This document shows, one piece after another, positions 6,573 to 14,514 of a stretch of DNA of 17,542 nucleotides; position 1 is the stretch's first letter, and the number at the start of each line of letters is the position of its first letter. The DNA comes from an uncultured Lachnospiraceae bacterium (lineage in GTDB: Bacteria; Bacillota; Clostridia; Lachnospirales; Lachnospiraceae). The stretch spans positions 1 to 17,542 of the forward strand of contig CAJTTU010000073.1 in assembly GCA_910579325.1 (NCBI GenBank), written 5' to 3'. A program made the translations under genes and the position numbers. The notes beneath the pieces were generated by a model that had not been told where the DNA came from, did not search any database, and saw nothing but the letters and a program-made list of their open reading frames with translations.

Positions 6573-6803
6573 ATGCTTATCTGGTCACAATTTCCTTTCC
6601 GCAAACGCAAAGGGTGCAGCTTCTGTGGTTCCGGACAGCCGGCGCCCCCAAGACCCCCTGTTCCAGGGCCAGGTCCCAGACCTCCTTTTCCTGAACCGGG
6701 GCCGGGGCCAAGACCTCCTTTTCCTGGACCGGGAGGACCATGGGGACGGCAGTCAGAGAACTATGAAGGTATGAGCACAGAGTCTCCCGACCCTTCCGAA
6801 TGA
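6573..6803 (+). CDS. Small proline-rich hypothetical protein
   Basis: A possible 76-residue protein, not recognised. A basic head (FRKRKG) carries Cys15 and Cys18 (CSFC), then comes a Pro/Gly-rich stretch (residues 23-58) in which PRPPFPEPGPG (35-45) repeats as PRPPFPGPGGP (46-56), and a polar acidic tail. It has no signal peptide or membrane segment. The ribosome site is weak (GCAGGA, about 12 bases from the ATG). The opposite strand is also open over 107 codons, but that product shows no family features and lacks a good start, so I prefer this strand. It sits 108 bases before the AGCS transporter gene and could be cotranscribed with it. It may also be non-coding. Confidence 0.45.
   Translation: MLIWSQFPFRKRKGCSFCGSGQPAPPRPPVPGPGPRPPFPEPGPGPRPPFPGPGGPWGRQSENYEGMSTESPDPSE
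6675..6740 (+). repeat. 33-bp tandem duplication in the proline-rich ORF
   Basis: The 16-base stretch AGACCTCCTTTTCCTG occurs at 6678-6693 and again at 6711-6726, a period of 33 bp, which encodes the two PRPPFP units. A shorter, diverged third unit (PRPPVPGPG) precedes them. Confidence 0.75.
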
Positions 6804-6911
6804 AATACCCTGCGGGAATCGCATGTCTTACGCCGAAAAGCTGAAAATCCGGAATATCTTTTTTCCTGTCACATAGGATTGATAATAGAAACAACGCCAT
6901 GGGAGAACGTT

Positions 6912-8324
6912 ATGATGAATCCTGTCACTGAATGGATTACCGCAGTCAACGAACAGGTCAGCCGGTTTGTCTGGGGACCCGCAATGCTTTTCTGTTTTTT
7001 AGCCGTAGGATTATGGTTTACCGTTGGCACCGGATTTTTTCAGCTCACCCAGTTCAGGCGGTGGATGCGCTGCACCATACTGGCCTGTTTCCGGGACCGC
7101 AGCGTGACAAAAACCTCTGACAGTCATTCCATCTCCCAGTTTCAGTCCCTGTGTACGGTGCTGGCCGCTACCACAGGGACGGGAAACATCGCCGGAATCG
7201 CCGCCGCCATCACCGTCGGCGGCCCTGGCGCTGTTTTTTGGATGTGGCTTTCCTCCCTCCTTGGCATGATGACCAGCTATGCGGAAAATGTACTGGGTAT
7301 CCGCTACCGCTACCGCAATCAAAACGGGGAATGGGAGGGAGGCGCCATGGTTTATATGGAGCGGGGTCTGCGCTGCCGGTGGCTTGCCCTGCTGTTCGCT
7401 CTGTTCTGTATGCTGGCCTCCTTCGGCGTAGGCAATATGGCCCAGGCCAATTCCATTGCCGCCGCCTTACAGGCCAGCTTTCATATCCCCCCTGTCCTCA
7501 CCGCCGTCGTGACTGCCCTTCTGCTTGGCATCGTGGTTATGGGCGGAATCAAACGGATCGCCCGGGTGACGGAAAAAGTGGTTCCTTTTATGTCCCTTTT
7601 TTATATCGCCGGAACGCTGGCTGTGATCATCAGCCATATCCATGCCCTTCCAGCCGTACTCGGCGCCATTTTTAAAGAAGCTTTCCGGCTTCGGGCCGGC
7701 CTTGGCGGCGTAGCAGGTTACGGCATGATGACGGCCATGCGCACCGGGATCTCACGGGGCGTCTTTACCAATGAAGCCGGTCTCGGCAGCTCCGTGATCG
7801 TCCACGCCGCCTCTGACGTAAAGGAACCTGCGGTTCAGGGGATGTGGGGAATTTTTGAAGTGTTTATCGATACGATCGTCGTCTGCACGCTGACGGCGCT
7901 GGCGATCCTGACTTCCGGCGTCTACGACCAGAGCCTTTATGCCGGTGCGCTGGGCTTTGCCGCCTTCGACCTGCTGCCAAACGGCGCGGCTTTGACAGGA
8001 GAAGCGTTTGCTACCGTATTCGGCAGTTTCGGCGGCAGCTTTGTCAGCATTTCCGTCACATTATTTGCCTTTTCCACGCTGATCGGCTGGTCTTATTACG
8101 GAGAAAAAGCCGCCGTCTACCTGTTTGGAAAGAAGGTTTCCGCCCCCTACCAGGTTCTGTTCTCCGTCGTCGCGGCCTTGGGCTGCCTGGCCGGGCTGCA
8201 GCTGGTATGGGATTTATCCGATACCTTCAACGGCCTGATGGCCATTCCAAACCTGGCGGCCCTCTGCCTGCTGAACCGACAGGTATTCTCAATCACTGAG
8301 GAATACTTAAAAAATAATTCATAA
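6912..8324 (+). CDS. Sodium:alanine/glycine symporter (AGCS family)
   Basis: A 470-residue inner-membrane symporter of the alanine-or-glycine:cation family, which brings small neutral amino acids into the cell with sodium. I start at the ATG at 6912 (MMNPVTEW), which has GGGAG 7 bases upstream; the earlier in-frame start at 6879 lacks a ribosome site. Family marks are the TTGTGNIAGIAAAITVGGPGAVFWMW signature (about residues 81-106), EGGAMVYMERGL (about 142-153), GISRGVFTNEAGLGSS (about 290-305), and around ten hydrophobic segments ending in a basic tail. Length is normal for the family. AGCS proteins differ in preference (alanine, glycine, serine, glutamine), and the sequence alone does not choose. 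It ends 10 bases from the end of radA on the other strand, with no terminator hairpin visible between. Confidence 0.92.
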   Translation: MMNPVTEWITAVNEQVSRFVWGPAMLFCFLAVGLWFTVGTGFFQLTQFRRWMRCTILACFRDRSVTKTSDSHSISQFQSLCTVLAATTGTGNIAGIAAAITVGGPGAVFWMWLSSLLGMMTSYAENVLGIRYRYRNQNGEWEGGAMVYMERGLRCRWLALLFALFCMLASFGVGNMAQANSIAAALQASFHIPPVLTAVVTALLLGIVVMGGIKRIARVTEKVVPFMSLFYIAGTLAVIISHIHALPAVLGAIFKEAFRLRAGLGGVAGYGMMTAMRTGISRGVFTNEAGLGSSVIVHAASDVKEPAVQGMWGIFEVFIDTIVVCTLTALAILTSGVYDQSLYAGALGFAAFDLLPNGAALTGEAFATVFGSFGGSFVSISVTLFAFSTLIGWSYYGEKAAVYLFGKKVSAPYQVLFSVVAALGCLAGLQLVWDLSDTFNGLMAIPNLAALCLLNRQVFSITEEYLKNNS

Positions 8325-8334
8325 CCTCATACAC

Positions 8335-9729
8335 TCACTGAAAAAACCCGGCCCGGATAGCCTCACCCACATTGGAAATCCCCATCAGACGGATTCCCTT
8401 TACCTGTTTCATTTTAGACAGGCATACCCGGGGCAGGATACAGCACTCGAAGCCCATCTTGACCGCTTCCGCCACCCGCTGTTCCGCCATCGTCACGGCC
8501 CGGACCTCGCCGGACAGACCGACCTCGCCGAACACAATGGTTTTCTCCGGCAGCGCCCTGTCCTGATAGCTGGAAACCAGCGCCATCACGATTCCTAAGT
8601 CAAGGGCAGGCTCCGAAATGCGGATTCCGCCTGCGATATTCACATAGGCGTCGCATTCCGACAGCTTTAATCCCACCCGCTTCTCCAGCACCGCCATCAG
8701 AAGATTCACCCGGTTATAGTCTGTTCCCGCCGCAGTCCTTCTTGGCATACCGAAATTAGTACGGCAGACCAGCGCCTGAATCTCCAGCAGCACCGGACGG
8801 GTTCCTTCCATGGAGCAGGTAACTACGGAACCGGAGGCATCCTCCGGCCGGCCTTCCAGCATATACTCCGAAGCGTTCAGCACCTGCCTGAGCCCTTCCG
8901 CTTCCATCTCAAACACGCCGATCTCATTTGTAGATCCGAAACGGTTTTTTACGCCCCGCAGGATCCGGTAGGAAACGCTCCGCTCTCCCTCAAAATACAA
9001 CACGGTATCCACCATATGTTCCAGAACTCTGGGGCCTGCCACCACGCCTTCCTTGGTCACATGGCCCACGATGAAAACAGAGATTCCATTTCCCTTTGCC
9101 AGATTCAGCAGCACACTCGTGGACTCCCGCACCTGGCTCACGCTGCCGGGGGCGGAAGAAACCTCCTCCCGGTACATCGTCTGAATCGAGTCGATCACCA
9201 TCACATCGGGATTCTCCGCCTGCGCGGTCCGGACAATGACATCCAGATTGGTTTCACATAAAAATTTCAGATTTCCCTGAAACTCCCCCATGCGTCCGGC
9301 CCGCAGCTTGATCTGCCGCAGAGATTCCTCACCAGAGATGTAAAGCACATTTTTTCCCTTTGCCGCCAGGTTCCGGCACACCTGCAAAAGCAGCGTGGAC
9401 TTGCCGATGCCCGGATCTCCTCCCACTAAAATCAGGGAGCCGGGGACGATACCGCCCCCCAGCACCCTGTCAAGTTCTCCAAGGCCTGTGCCGACCCGTT
9501 CTTCAGTTTCCCCGGATATCTCCGAAAGCAGGCAGGGCTTTCCCTCCGGCGCAAAAAAGCTGCCTGCCCCCGGCATGGAAGAAATGCCATGACCGGCCTG
9601 CTCCTTTTTCGGCGCAGGCGCTTCCACAAAGGTATTCCAGGTATGGCAGGACGGGCACTGACCCATCCATTTCGCGGACTCATAGCCGCATTCCTTACAG
9701 AAAAATACTGTCGTTCTCGCTTTCGCCAT
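8335..9729 (-). CDS. radA: DNA repair protein RadA (Sms)
   Basis: A 464-residue RecA-related ATPase and helicase that promotes branch migration during recombination and repair. It has an N-terminal four-cysteine zinc finger (Cys11, Cys14, Cys25, Cys28), a RecA-like core with Walker A GDPGIGKST (104-112) and Walker B VMVIDS (176-181), the RadA-specific KNRFG motif (261-265), and a C-terminal Lon-protease-like domain from about residue 285. All expected parts and length are present. Its start ATG shares one base with the TAA of the preceding gene (TAATG), so it is translationally coupled and is the last gene of the clpC operon. The position of radA downstream of clpC is as in Bacillus. Confidence 0.97.
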   Translation of the reverse strand: MAKARTTVFFCKECGYESAKWMGQCPSCHTWNTFVEAPAPKKEQAGHGISSMPGAGSFFAPEGKPCLLSEISGETEERVGTGLGELDRVLGGGIVPGSLILVGGDPGIGKSTLLLQVCRNLAAKGKNVLYISGEESLRQIKLRAGRMGEFQGNLKFLCETNLDVIVRTAQAENPDVMVIDSIQTMYREEVSSAPGSVSQVRESTSVLLNLAKGNGISVFIVGHVTKEGVVAGPRVLEHMVDTVLYFEGERSVSYRILRGVKNRFGSTNEIGVFEMEAEGLRQVLNASEYMLEGRPEDASGSVVTCSMEGTRPVLLEIQALVCRTNFGMPRRTAAGTDYNRVNLLMAVLEKRVGLKLSECDAYVNIAGGIRISEPALDLGIVMALVSSYQDRALPEKTIVFGEVGLSGEVRAVTMAEQRVAEAVKMGFECCILPRVCLSKMKQVKGIRLMGISNVGEAIRAGFFQ

Positions 9730-10136
9730 TACTTCCGAATCTTCACCTCGACAGGCTTATCCCCAAGCTCTACGCTGAAAGACAGCTTTCCGCTTTTGTT
9801 GGTAGTCATCTTGCCTGTCGCTTTGTCATCCACATAAATCATATACTCGGTTTCCTCTGCCAGCTCCAGCGTCACCTGCGCGTCCTGGGCGCCGTCCACA
9901 CAGAAGCTGACGCCGTCCTCCCGTACCTGAAACGCCGTTACGGCAGTTCCCGGCACCGACTCATAGACGAACATGCCGTTTTTCTCAAGTCTTGTGCTCT
10001 CCGCATAAGTCTTGACATAATAAATGTCTCCTTTGTGCTCAAAATCCGGCAGCTTCGCCTTCTTCTCCAGCGTATAATCCCCAAAGCTGACCGTTCCATC
10101 CGCTTCTGCTCTCAGCAGTTCCTTCACAACTGACAT
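9729..10136 (-). CDS. Conserved small beta-rich protein between clpC and radA
   Basis: A 135-residue protein without signal peptide or membrane segment. I start at the ATG at 10136 (MSVVKELL), with GGAGG 8 bases upstream; the longer frame would need a TTG overlapping that ribosome site. The chain is mostly predicted beta strands: DGTVSFGDYTL near the start, an EKNGMFVYESVPGTAVTAF block in the middle, ETEYMIYVDDKATGKM and a closing KLSFSVEL. From memory, similar short proteins in Lachnospiraceae genomes have been labelled "endosialidase"; nothing here supports that enzyme activity, and the length is far too short for it. Its TAA overlaps the radA ATG. Function unknown; its place in the operon hints at a link to protein quality control or repair. 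Confidence 0.8.
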   Translation of the reverse strand: MSVVKELLRAEADGTVSFGDYTLEKKAKLPDFEHKGDIYYVKTYAESTRLEKNGMFVYESVPGTAVTAFQVREDGVSFCVDGAQDAQVTLELAEETEYMIYVDDKATGKMTTNKSGKLSFSVELGDKPVEVKIRK

Positions 10137-10313
10137 ACTCTTATCCTCCAAATTACCGTTCCGCCGCAGCCTCTCCTGCCGCAGTTACTACTTGCCCCTA
10201 GTATATCACATCTCCATCATTTTTCCCAGCAGAATTATACTGCACGCCAGATAAATCTGCCGTTCCGTATAACATGATGCACTATCGATTTCATTGACAC
10301 TGCATATAAATTT
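10137..10313 (-). promoter_or_regulatory. Intergenic gap between clpC and the small gene, with possible internal promoter
   Basis: This 177-base gap contains two minus-strand -10-like boxes, TATAAT (10239-10234, inside the inverted repeat GCAG-N7-CTGC) and TATACT (10205-10200), each with a poor -35. An internal promoter for the small gene and radA is possible. No convincing terminator follows clpC; the sequence GTGTC occurs twice across the clpC stop region. Confidence 0.3.
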
Positions 10314-12764
10314 TTATGACACGGAAAATTTCAGGCTGTCATCCTCCAGATCTACCTTCACCCGGTCGCCGGAACGGATATTTCCGTCCAGAATTTCCTC
10401 CGCCAGCCGATCCTCGATCTTGTTCTGCAGGGTACGCCGCAGCGGACGGGCGCCATACTTATGGTCATAGCCCTGGTCGATAATCCATCCCTTCGCCTCT
10501 CCGGACAGCTCAATGGTAATATCCATCTGCTCCTTCGTCCGCTTCGATATCGCCGCCATCATAATATCCACAATCTGCTCGATATGATCCTTATTCAGAG
10601 AATGGAATACAATCGTCTCGTCGATTCTGTTCAGAAATTCCGGCTTGAACATCCGGCGGACTTCCTCCATCACGCTGTTTTTCATTCTCTCATAATCCGC
10701 GTTTTCATCGCTGGATGCCATAAAGCCCAGCTTCTTCGGCTCCACGATCCGCTCCGCCCCCGCATTGGAGGTCATAATCAGCACCGTATTTTTAAAGTCG
10801 ATCTTTCTGCCCTGGGAATCGGTGATATGACCGTCGTCCAGCACCTGCAGGAAGGTATTGAACACATCCGGATGGGCCTTCTCGATCTCGTCAAACAAAA
10901 TGACGGAATAGGGATTGCGCCTTACCTTTTCGCTTAACTGGCCCCCCTCGTCATATCCCACATATCCTGGCGGCGATCCCACCAGCTTCGACACGCTGTG
11001 CTTCTCCATATACTCCGACATGTCAACCCGGATCAGCGCGTTTTCCGTGCCGAACATGGCTTCCGCCAATGCTTTTGACAGCTCGGTTTTTCCCACGCCG
11101 GTAGGCCCCAGAAACAGGAAGGAGCCGATGGGGCGTTTGGGATCTTTCAATCCCACCCGGCCTCTTCTGATGGCCTTGGCCACGGCGGTCACTGCTTCTT
11201 CCTGGCCCACTACCCGCTGATGAAGGATGGACTCCAGGTTTTTCAGCCGTTCCGACTCCTCCTCTTCCAGCTTGCGCACCGGAATCTTCGTCCACTGGGA
11301 GACTACGTCGGCGATTTCTCCCTCCGCCACCTGCAGCTTGCGCTCCTTCTTCTCCTGCTCCCAGTTGTCCAGAAGCTGCTGGCGTCTCGCCCGTTTTTCC
11401 TCCTGCATCCGCTTAATCTCTCCGGCTCTTTCATATGCCTCGCTGCGGATCGCCTCCTCCTTCTGACTTTCCAGCGCAACCACTTCTTCTTCCAGCTCTT
11501 TAATTTCCTTCGGGGCCACATAGGCCGTCAGACGAACCTTGGAGGACGCCTCGTCCACCAGGTCGATCGCCTTGTCCGGAAGGAAACGATCATTGATATA
11601 ACGGGCGGACAGCTTCACGGCCGCCTTTAACGCATCGTCGGTGATCGTCACCTTATGATGCTTCTCATAGCTGCCCCGCAGTCCTTTTAATATTTCGAGG
11701 GCCTCCTCCTCCGAGGGCTCCTCCACGTTCACCGGCTGGAACCGCCGTTCCAGCGCCGCGTCCTTTTCAATATATTTCCGGTATTCGTCAATGGTCGTGG
11801 CGCCGATCAGCTGAATCTCGCCTCTGGCCAGAGACGGCTTCAAAATATTGGAAGCGTCGATGGCGCCCTCCGCGCCACCTGCGCCGATAATGGTGTGCAG
11901 CTCGTCAAGAAACAGCAGCACCTCCCCGTCCGACTTTACTTCCTCCAGTACCCGCTTGATCCGTTCTTCAAACTCGCCTCTGTACTTGGAGCCGGCCACC
12001 ATACCCGATAAATCCAGGGTGAGCACCCGTTTATTTTTCACCGTATCCGGGATATTGCCCGCGATAATCTTCGCCGCAAGCCCCTCTGCGATGGCGGTTT
12101 TGCCCACGCCCGGCTCCCCGATCAGACAGGGATTGTTCTTTGTCCTTCTGCTTAAAATCTGAATCACCCGCTGAATCTCCGATTCCCGGCCGATGACCGG
12201 GTCCAGCTTTCCGTCCCTGGCCAGCGCGGTCAGGTCACGGCTGTAGGCGTCCAGAACAGGCGTATTGCTCCGCTCCTTTCCTTTCGAGCGTTTATTCTCC
12301 ATGTCTTCATTATAGGAGCTGCCCTCCACGCCCATCGACATCATCAGATCCGCGTACAGGCGTGGGATATTCACATGCATGGTATTCAAAAGTCTTGCCC
12401 CCACGCACTCGCTGTCCTTAATAATCGCAAGTAAAATATGCTCTGTCCCGATCAGGTCAGATTTAAACCTCCTGGCCTCCCGGTAGCTGTTTTCCAGCAC
12501 CCGCCTTGCCCTGGGGGTATAGCCCTCCGGCTCCGCCAGCTGTACCGTAGCCGCCGGCGCGATCAGCTGGGTTATCAGCTGAATCACCTTTTCTTCTTCC
12601 ACGCCGTTATTTTTTAACACGGCGCTGGCCACGCCGCTGTCTCCCCTTAACAGACCGATCAGGATATGCTCGGTACCCACATAGCCATGCTCAAACTCAC
12701 CGGCCGCCTCCACAGCCAGTTCCAGGCTCTCCCTGGCCTTGTTAGTAAATCTATCTTCATACAT
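10314..12764 (-). CDS. clpC: ATP-dependent Clp protease unfoldase subunit ClpC
   Basis: An 816-residue AAA+ unfoldase that feeds damaged or arginine-phosphorylated proteins to ClpP. It has two Clp_N repeats (about 1-70 and 80-145), the first AAA+ domain (Walker A GEPGVGKT 216-223, Walker B LLFLDE 283-288), a coiled middle domain with a UVR-like segment (about 420-475), the second AAA+ domain (Walker A GPTGVGKT 553-560, Walker B VILFDE 621-626), and a C-terminal D2 domain. The LGF tripeptide (679-681) is the ClpP-docking loop, so this is a protease partner rather than a ClpB-type disaggregase. AGGAGG lies 9 bases before the ATG. It follows mcsB after 138 bases. Confidence 0.97.
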   Translation of the reverse strand: MYEDRFTNKARESLELAVEAAGEFEHGYVGTEHILIGLLRGDSGVASAVLKNNGVEEEKVIQLITQLIAPAATVQLAEPEGYTPRARRVLENSYREARRFKSDLIGTEHILLAIIKDSECVGARLLNTMHVNIPRLYADLMMSMGVEGSSYNEDMENKRSKGKERSNTPVLDAYSRDLTALARDGKLDPVIGRESEIQRVIQILSRRTKNNPCLIGEPGVGKTAIAEGLAAKIIAGNIPDTVKNKRVLTLDLSGMVAGSKYRGEFEERIKRVLEEVKSDGEVLLFLDELHTIIGAGGAEGAIDASNILKPSLARGEIQLIGATTIDEYRKYIEKDAALERRFQPVNVEEPSEEEALEILKGLRGSYEKHHKVTITDDALKAAVKLSARYINDRFLPDKAIDLVDEASSKVRLTAYVAPKEIKELEEEVVALESQKEEAIRSEAYERAGEIKRMQEEKRARRQQLLDNWEQEKKERKLQVAEGEIADVVSQWTKIPVRKLEEEESERLKNLESILHQRVVGQEEAVTAVAKAIRRGRVGLKDPKRPIGSFLFLGPTGVGKTELSKALAEAMFGTENALIRVDMSEYMEKHSVSKLVGSPPGYVGYDEGGQLSEKVRRNPYSVILFDEIEKAHPDVFNTFLQVLDDGHITDSQGRKIDFKNTVLIMTSNAGAERIVEPKKLGFMASSDENADYERMKNSVMEEVRRMFKPEFLNRIDETIVFHSLNKDHIEQIVDIMMAAISKRTKEQMDITIELSGEAKGWIIDQGYDHKYGARPLRRTLQNKIEDRLAEEILDGNIRSGDRVKVDLEDDSLKFSVS

Positions 12765-12902
12765 AAAAAGGGTTCCTCCTAATTACAGTTCCGCTTCGGC
12801 CCTCCCAGTACCATAACACCAGCAGAGAATTTCCGGCCGTTTCACGTCCGTAAATCCTCTGGGCACAGTCCGGGCCTGCGCTGTTTCAGTTCCGCTTAAT
12901 TT
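12765..12902 (-). repeat. mcsB-clpC gap bounded by an 11-bp direct repeat
   Basis: CAGTTCCGCTT (plus-strand reading) occurs at 12786-12796 and again at 12887-12897, 101 bases apart, near both ends of this 138-base gap. No convincing promoter, terminator or CtsR box was found in it. The repeat could be chance, a binding site pair, or the footprint of a deletion. Confidence 0.4.
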
Positions 12903-13916
12903 TTACACCACTTCCGGCAGATGACTGCGGATATAGTCTGCCCTGACATAATCGATCCTTTCCGGCTCAAAACCGCCCATCGTCAGCCGCAGATTCCCCG
13001 GCTGGATGCCCAGCATCAGGCTGTAAATGCTGGCAGGCGTCTCGGTCCGGATCACGCCGTCATAGATGCCGCCCCTTACCTGAGACAGATAAATCATCCC
13101 TTCCTTCATGGACAGCTTCCGGGCATATTTCAAAACGCCGTAGGATTTATAAACCTCATCCTCCCGCTCACTTCTGTGCCCTTTCAGCAGCTCCTGCCTT
13201 GTTTTGCGCTCCTGTCCGGCCAGCTGCGCCGCCACCCGCTGCACGCTGACGATAATCTCATCCTCCGTCAGCCCCAGCGTCTTCTGGTTCGACACATAAT
13301 AAAGGGCCCCGTAGTTCTCCGACGGCTCCCCGAACACGCCCTTGATGGAAATGCCAATTCGTTTTGCCTCGTCCATAATAGAACGGAACTGCTTGCTGTT
13401 GGAAATCACCGGCAGATGCAGAAGCACACTGGCCCGAAGCCCCGTGCCTACATTGGTGGGAAATGCCGTCAGGTATCCATACTTTGAATCAAAAGCATAG
13501 GCAAACCGCTCGCCGGCCCAGTCGTCCATCTCATTTGTCTGATCCCACACACTGCGGAAAGCCAGACCGCCCTGAATGCACTGCAGCCGGATATGGTCGT
13601 CCCCACAGAGCAGGATGCTCTTTGACTCATCCTCGGAGAGATAAAGCCCCATGGGCCTGCGCCGCTTTGCCAGCTCGGAATTTAAGACCCTGCGCTCCGC
13701 AAGGCCCTTGCGGTATTCCTCCGGGCAGTGGCTTAAGTCTCTGTAGGGCAGTCCAAGCTCCGCAAATCCGGTGGCCAGCATCCCGATCGTCTGCCTGGCC
13801 TCCTGATCGTTCATCTTGTTCGGGAACACACGTCCCTTTATATTCCTGGCCAGCCGGATTCTGCTGTACACATAGACATCCTGCTGCCGCTCCACATCCT
13901 CATACCATTTAGACAT
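12903..13916 (-). CDS. mcsB: Protein-arginine kinase McsB, with altered active-site residues
   Basis: A 337-residue member of the phosphagen-kinase fold family; McsB phosphorylates arginines on misfolded proteins and so marks them for ClpC. The ATP-binding arginines in SRIRLARN (18-25), the NVGTGLRASV loop (155-164), the GEPSE segment with Glu200, and the C-terminal domain are present. Three places differ from the pattern I remember for Bacillus and Geobacillus McsB: Phe152 stands where the CPTN cysteine is usual; the N-E-E-D-H stretch reads C-G-D-D-H (104-108), so Asp for the catalytic Glu; and the RDxxRA phosphoarginine-sensing motif reads IDYVRA (321-326). It is also about 20 residues shorter. 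The start overlaps the mcsA stop by 8 bases. It may be a clade variant with full activity or a weakened kinase. Confidence 0.93.
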   Translation of the reverse strand: MSKWYEDVERQQDVYVYSRIRLARNIKGRVFPNKMNDQEARQTIGMLATGFAELGLPYRDLSHCPEEYRKGLAERRVLNSELAKRRRPMGLYLSEDESKSILLCGDDHIRLQCIQGGLAFRSVWDQTNEMDDWAGERFAYAFDSKYGYLTAFPTNVGTGLRASVLLHLPVISNSKQFRSIMDEAKRIGISIKGVFGEPSENYGALYYVSNQKTLGLTEDEIIVSVQRVAAQLAGQERKTRQELLKGHRSEREDEVYKSYGVLKYARKLSMKEGMIYLSQVRGGIYDGVIRTETPASIYSLMLGIQPGNLRLTMGGFEPERIDYVRADYIRSHLPEVV

Positions 13917-14469
13917 CGGCTTCCATCCTCTCTTTCAGCTCCCTGATCGCGTCCCGGTACTTTGCCGCCATCTCGTATTCCTCCTCCTGAATCGCCTCTT
14001 TCAGTCTGGAATTTAACAGCGACAATTCCTCCTCTCCGGAAGATTTCTCACTCTGGGCCGTCCTCGTCTGCGCCGGTTCGTGATAATCCGCCGGCGCCTT
14101 TCCCGTATGGGTGTTATTCCCCTGCAGCGCCTTGATCTTTTCTCCCATCAGCAGATCGAAGGTGCCGTAACAGTCCGGACAGCCAAACCGGGACTCTTTA
14201 ATAAATTCGCTGTAGGTGGTGCGGCAGGTGGGACAGGCGATCTGGTTGATCTTCTTTTCCTCCAGCTCCTCCGCGTCGGGCTGAAAGCCCAGAAGGCCGG
14301 ACAGCAGCTTTCCCACCGAATAATCGCCGTCAAACAAGGCCGCATAATAGCTGCCAAAATCCATCTCCTTCGCGCACTGGGCGCACAGATTATGCTCCGT
14401 CTTCACCCCGTTGATCACTTCCGTATATTTGATGTTGGCCTCTCTCTGCCTGCATCTCTCACATAACAT
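13909..14469 (-). CDS. mcsA: McsA, zinc-finger activator of McsB
   Basis: A 186-residue adaptor that binds and activates McsB and supports ClpC. The ATG at 14469 (MLCERC) is chosen because GGGAGG lies 5-6 bases upstream; the longer frame to 14505 has no ribosome site. Two zinc modules are visible: Cys3-Cys6 with Cys29-Cys32, and Cys79-Cys82 with Cys97-Cys100. After a polar low-complexity linker (about 115-148) comes a UVR motif (about 151-181). The layout and length match McsA. It overlaps mcsB by 8 bases and follows the GntR gene after 45 bases, so the three are one transcript. Confidence 0.94.
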   Translation of the reverse strand: MLCERCRQREANIKYTEVINGVKTEHNLCAQCAKEMDFGSYYAALFDGDYSVGKLLSGLLGFQPDAEELEEKKINQIACPTCRTTYSEFIKESRFGCPDCYGTFDLLMGEKIKALQGNNTHTGKAPADYHEPAQTRTAQSEKSSGEEELSLLNSRLKEAIQEEEYEMAAKYRDAIRELKERMEADV

Positions 14470-14514
14470 AATAACCTCCCGCCCGCCGTATCTGCGGGCC
14501 ATCATTTATGATAC

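Noticed and set aside
6577..6900. Minus-strand open frame of 107 codons opposite the proline-rich ORF
   Set aside because: No family features and no convincing ribosome site. The plus-strand frame is slightly better supported, though neither is certain.
9360..10133. Plus-strand open frame of 257 codons opposite radA and the small gene
   Set aside because: Shadow of two coupled minus-strand genes; composition is Pro/Arg/Ser-rich as expected from antisense of GC-rich coding DNA.
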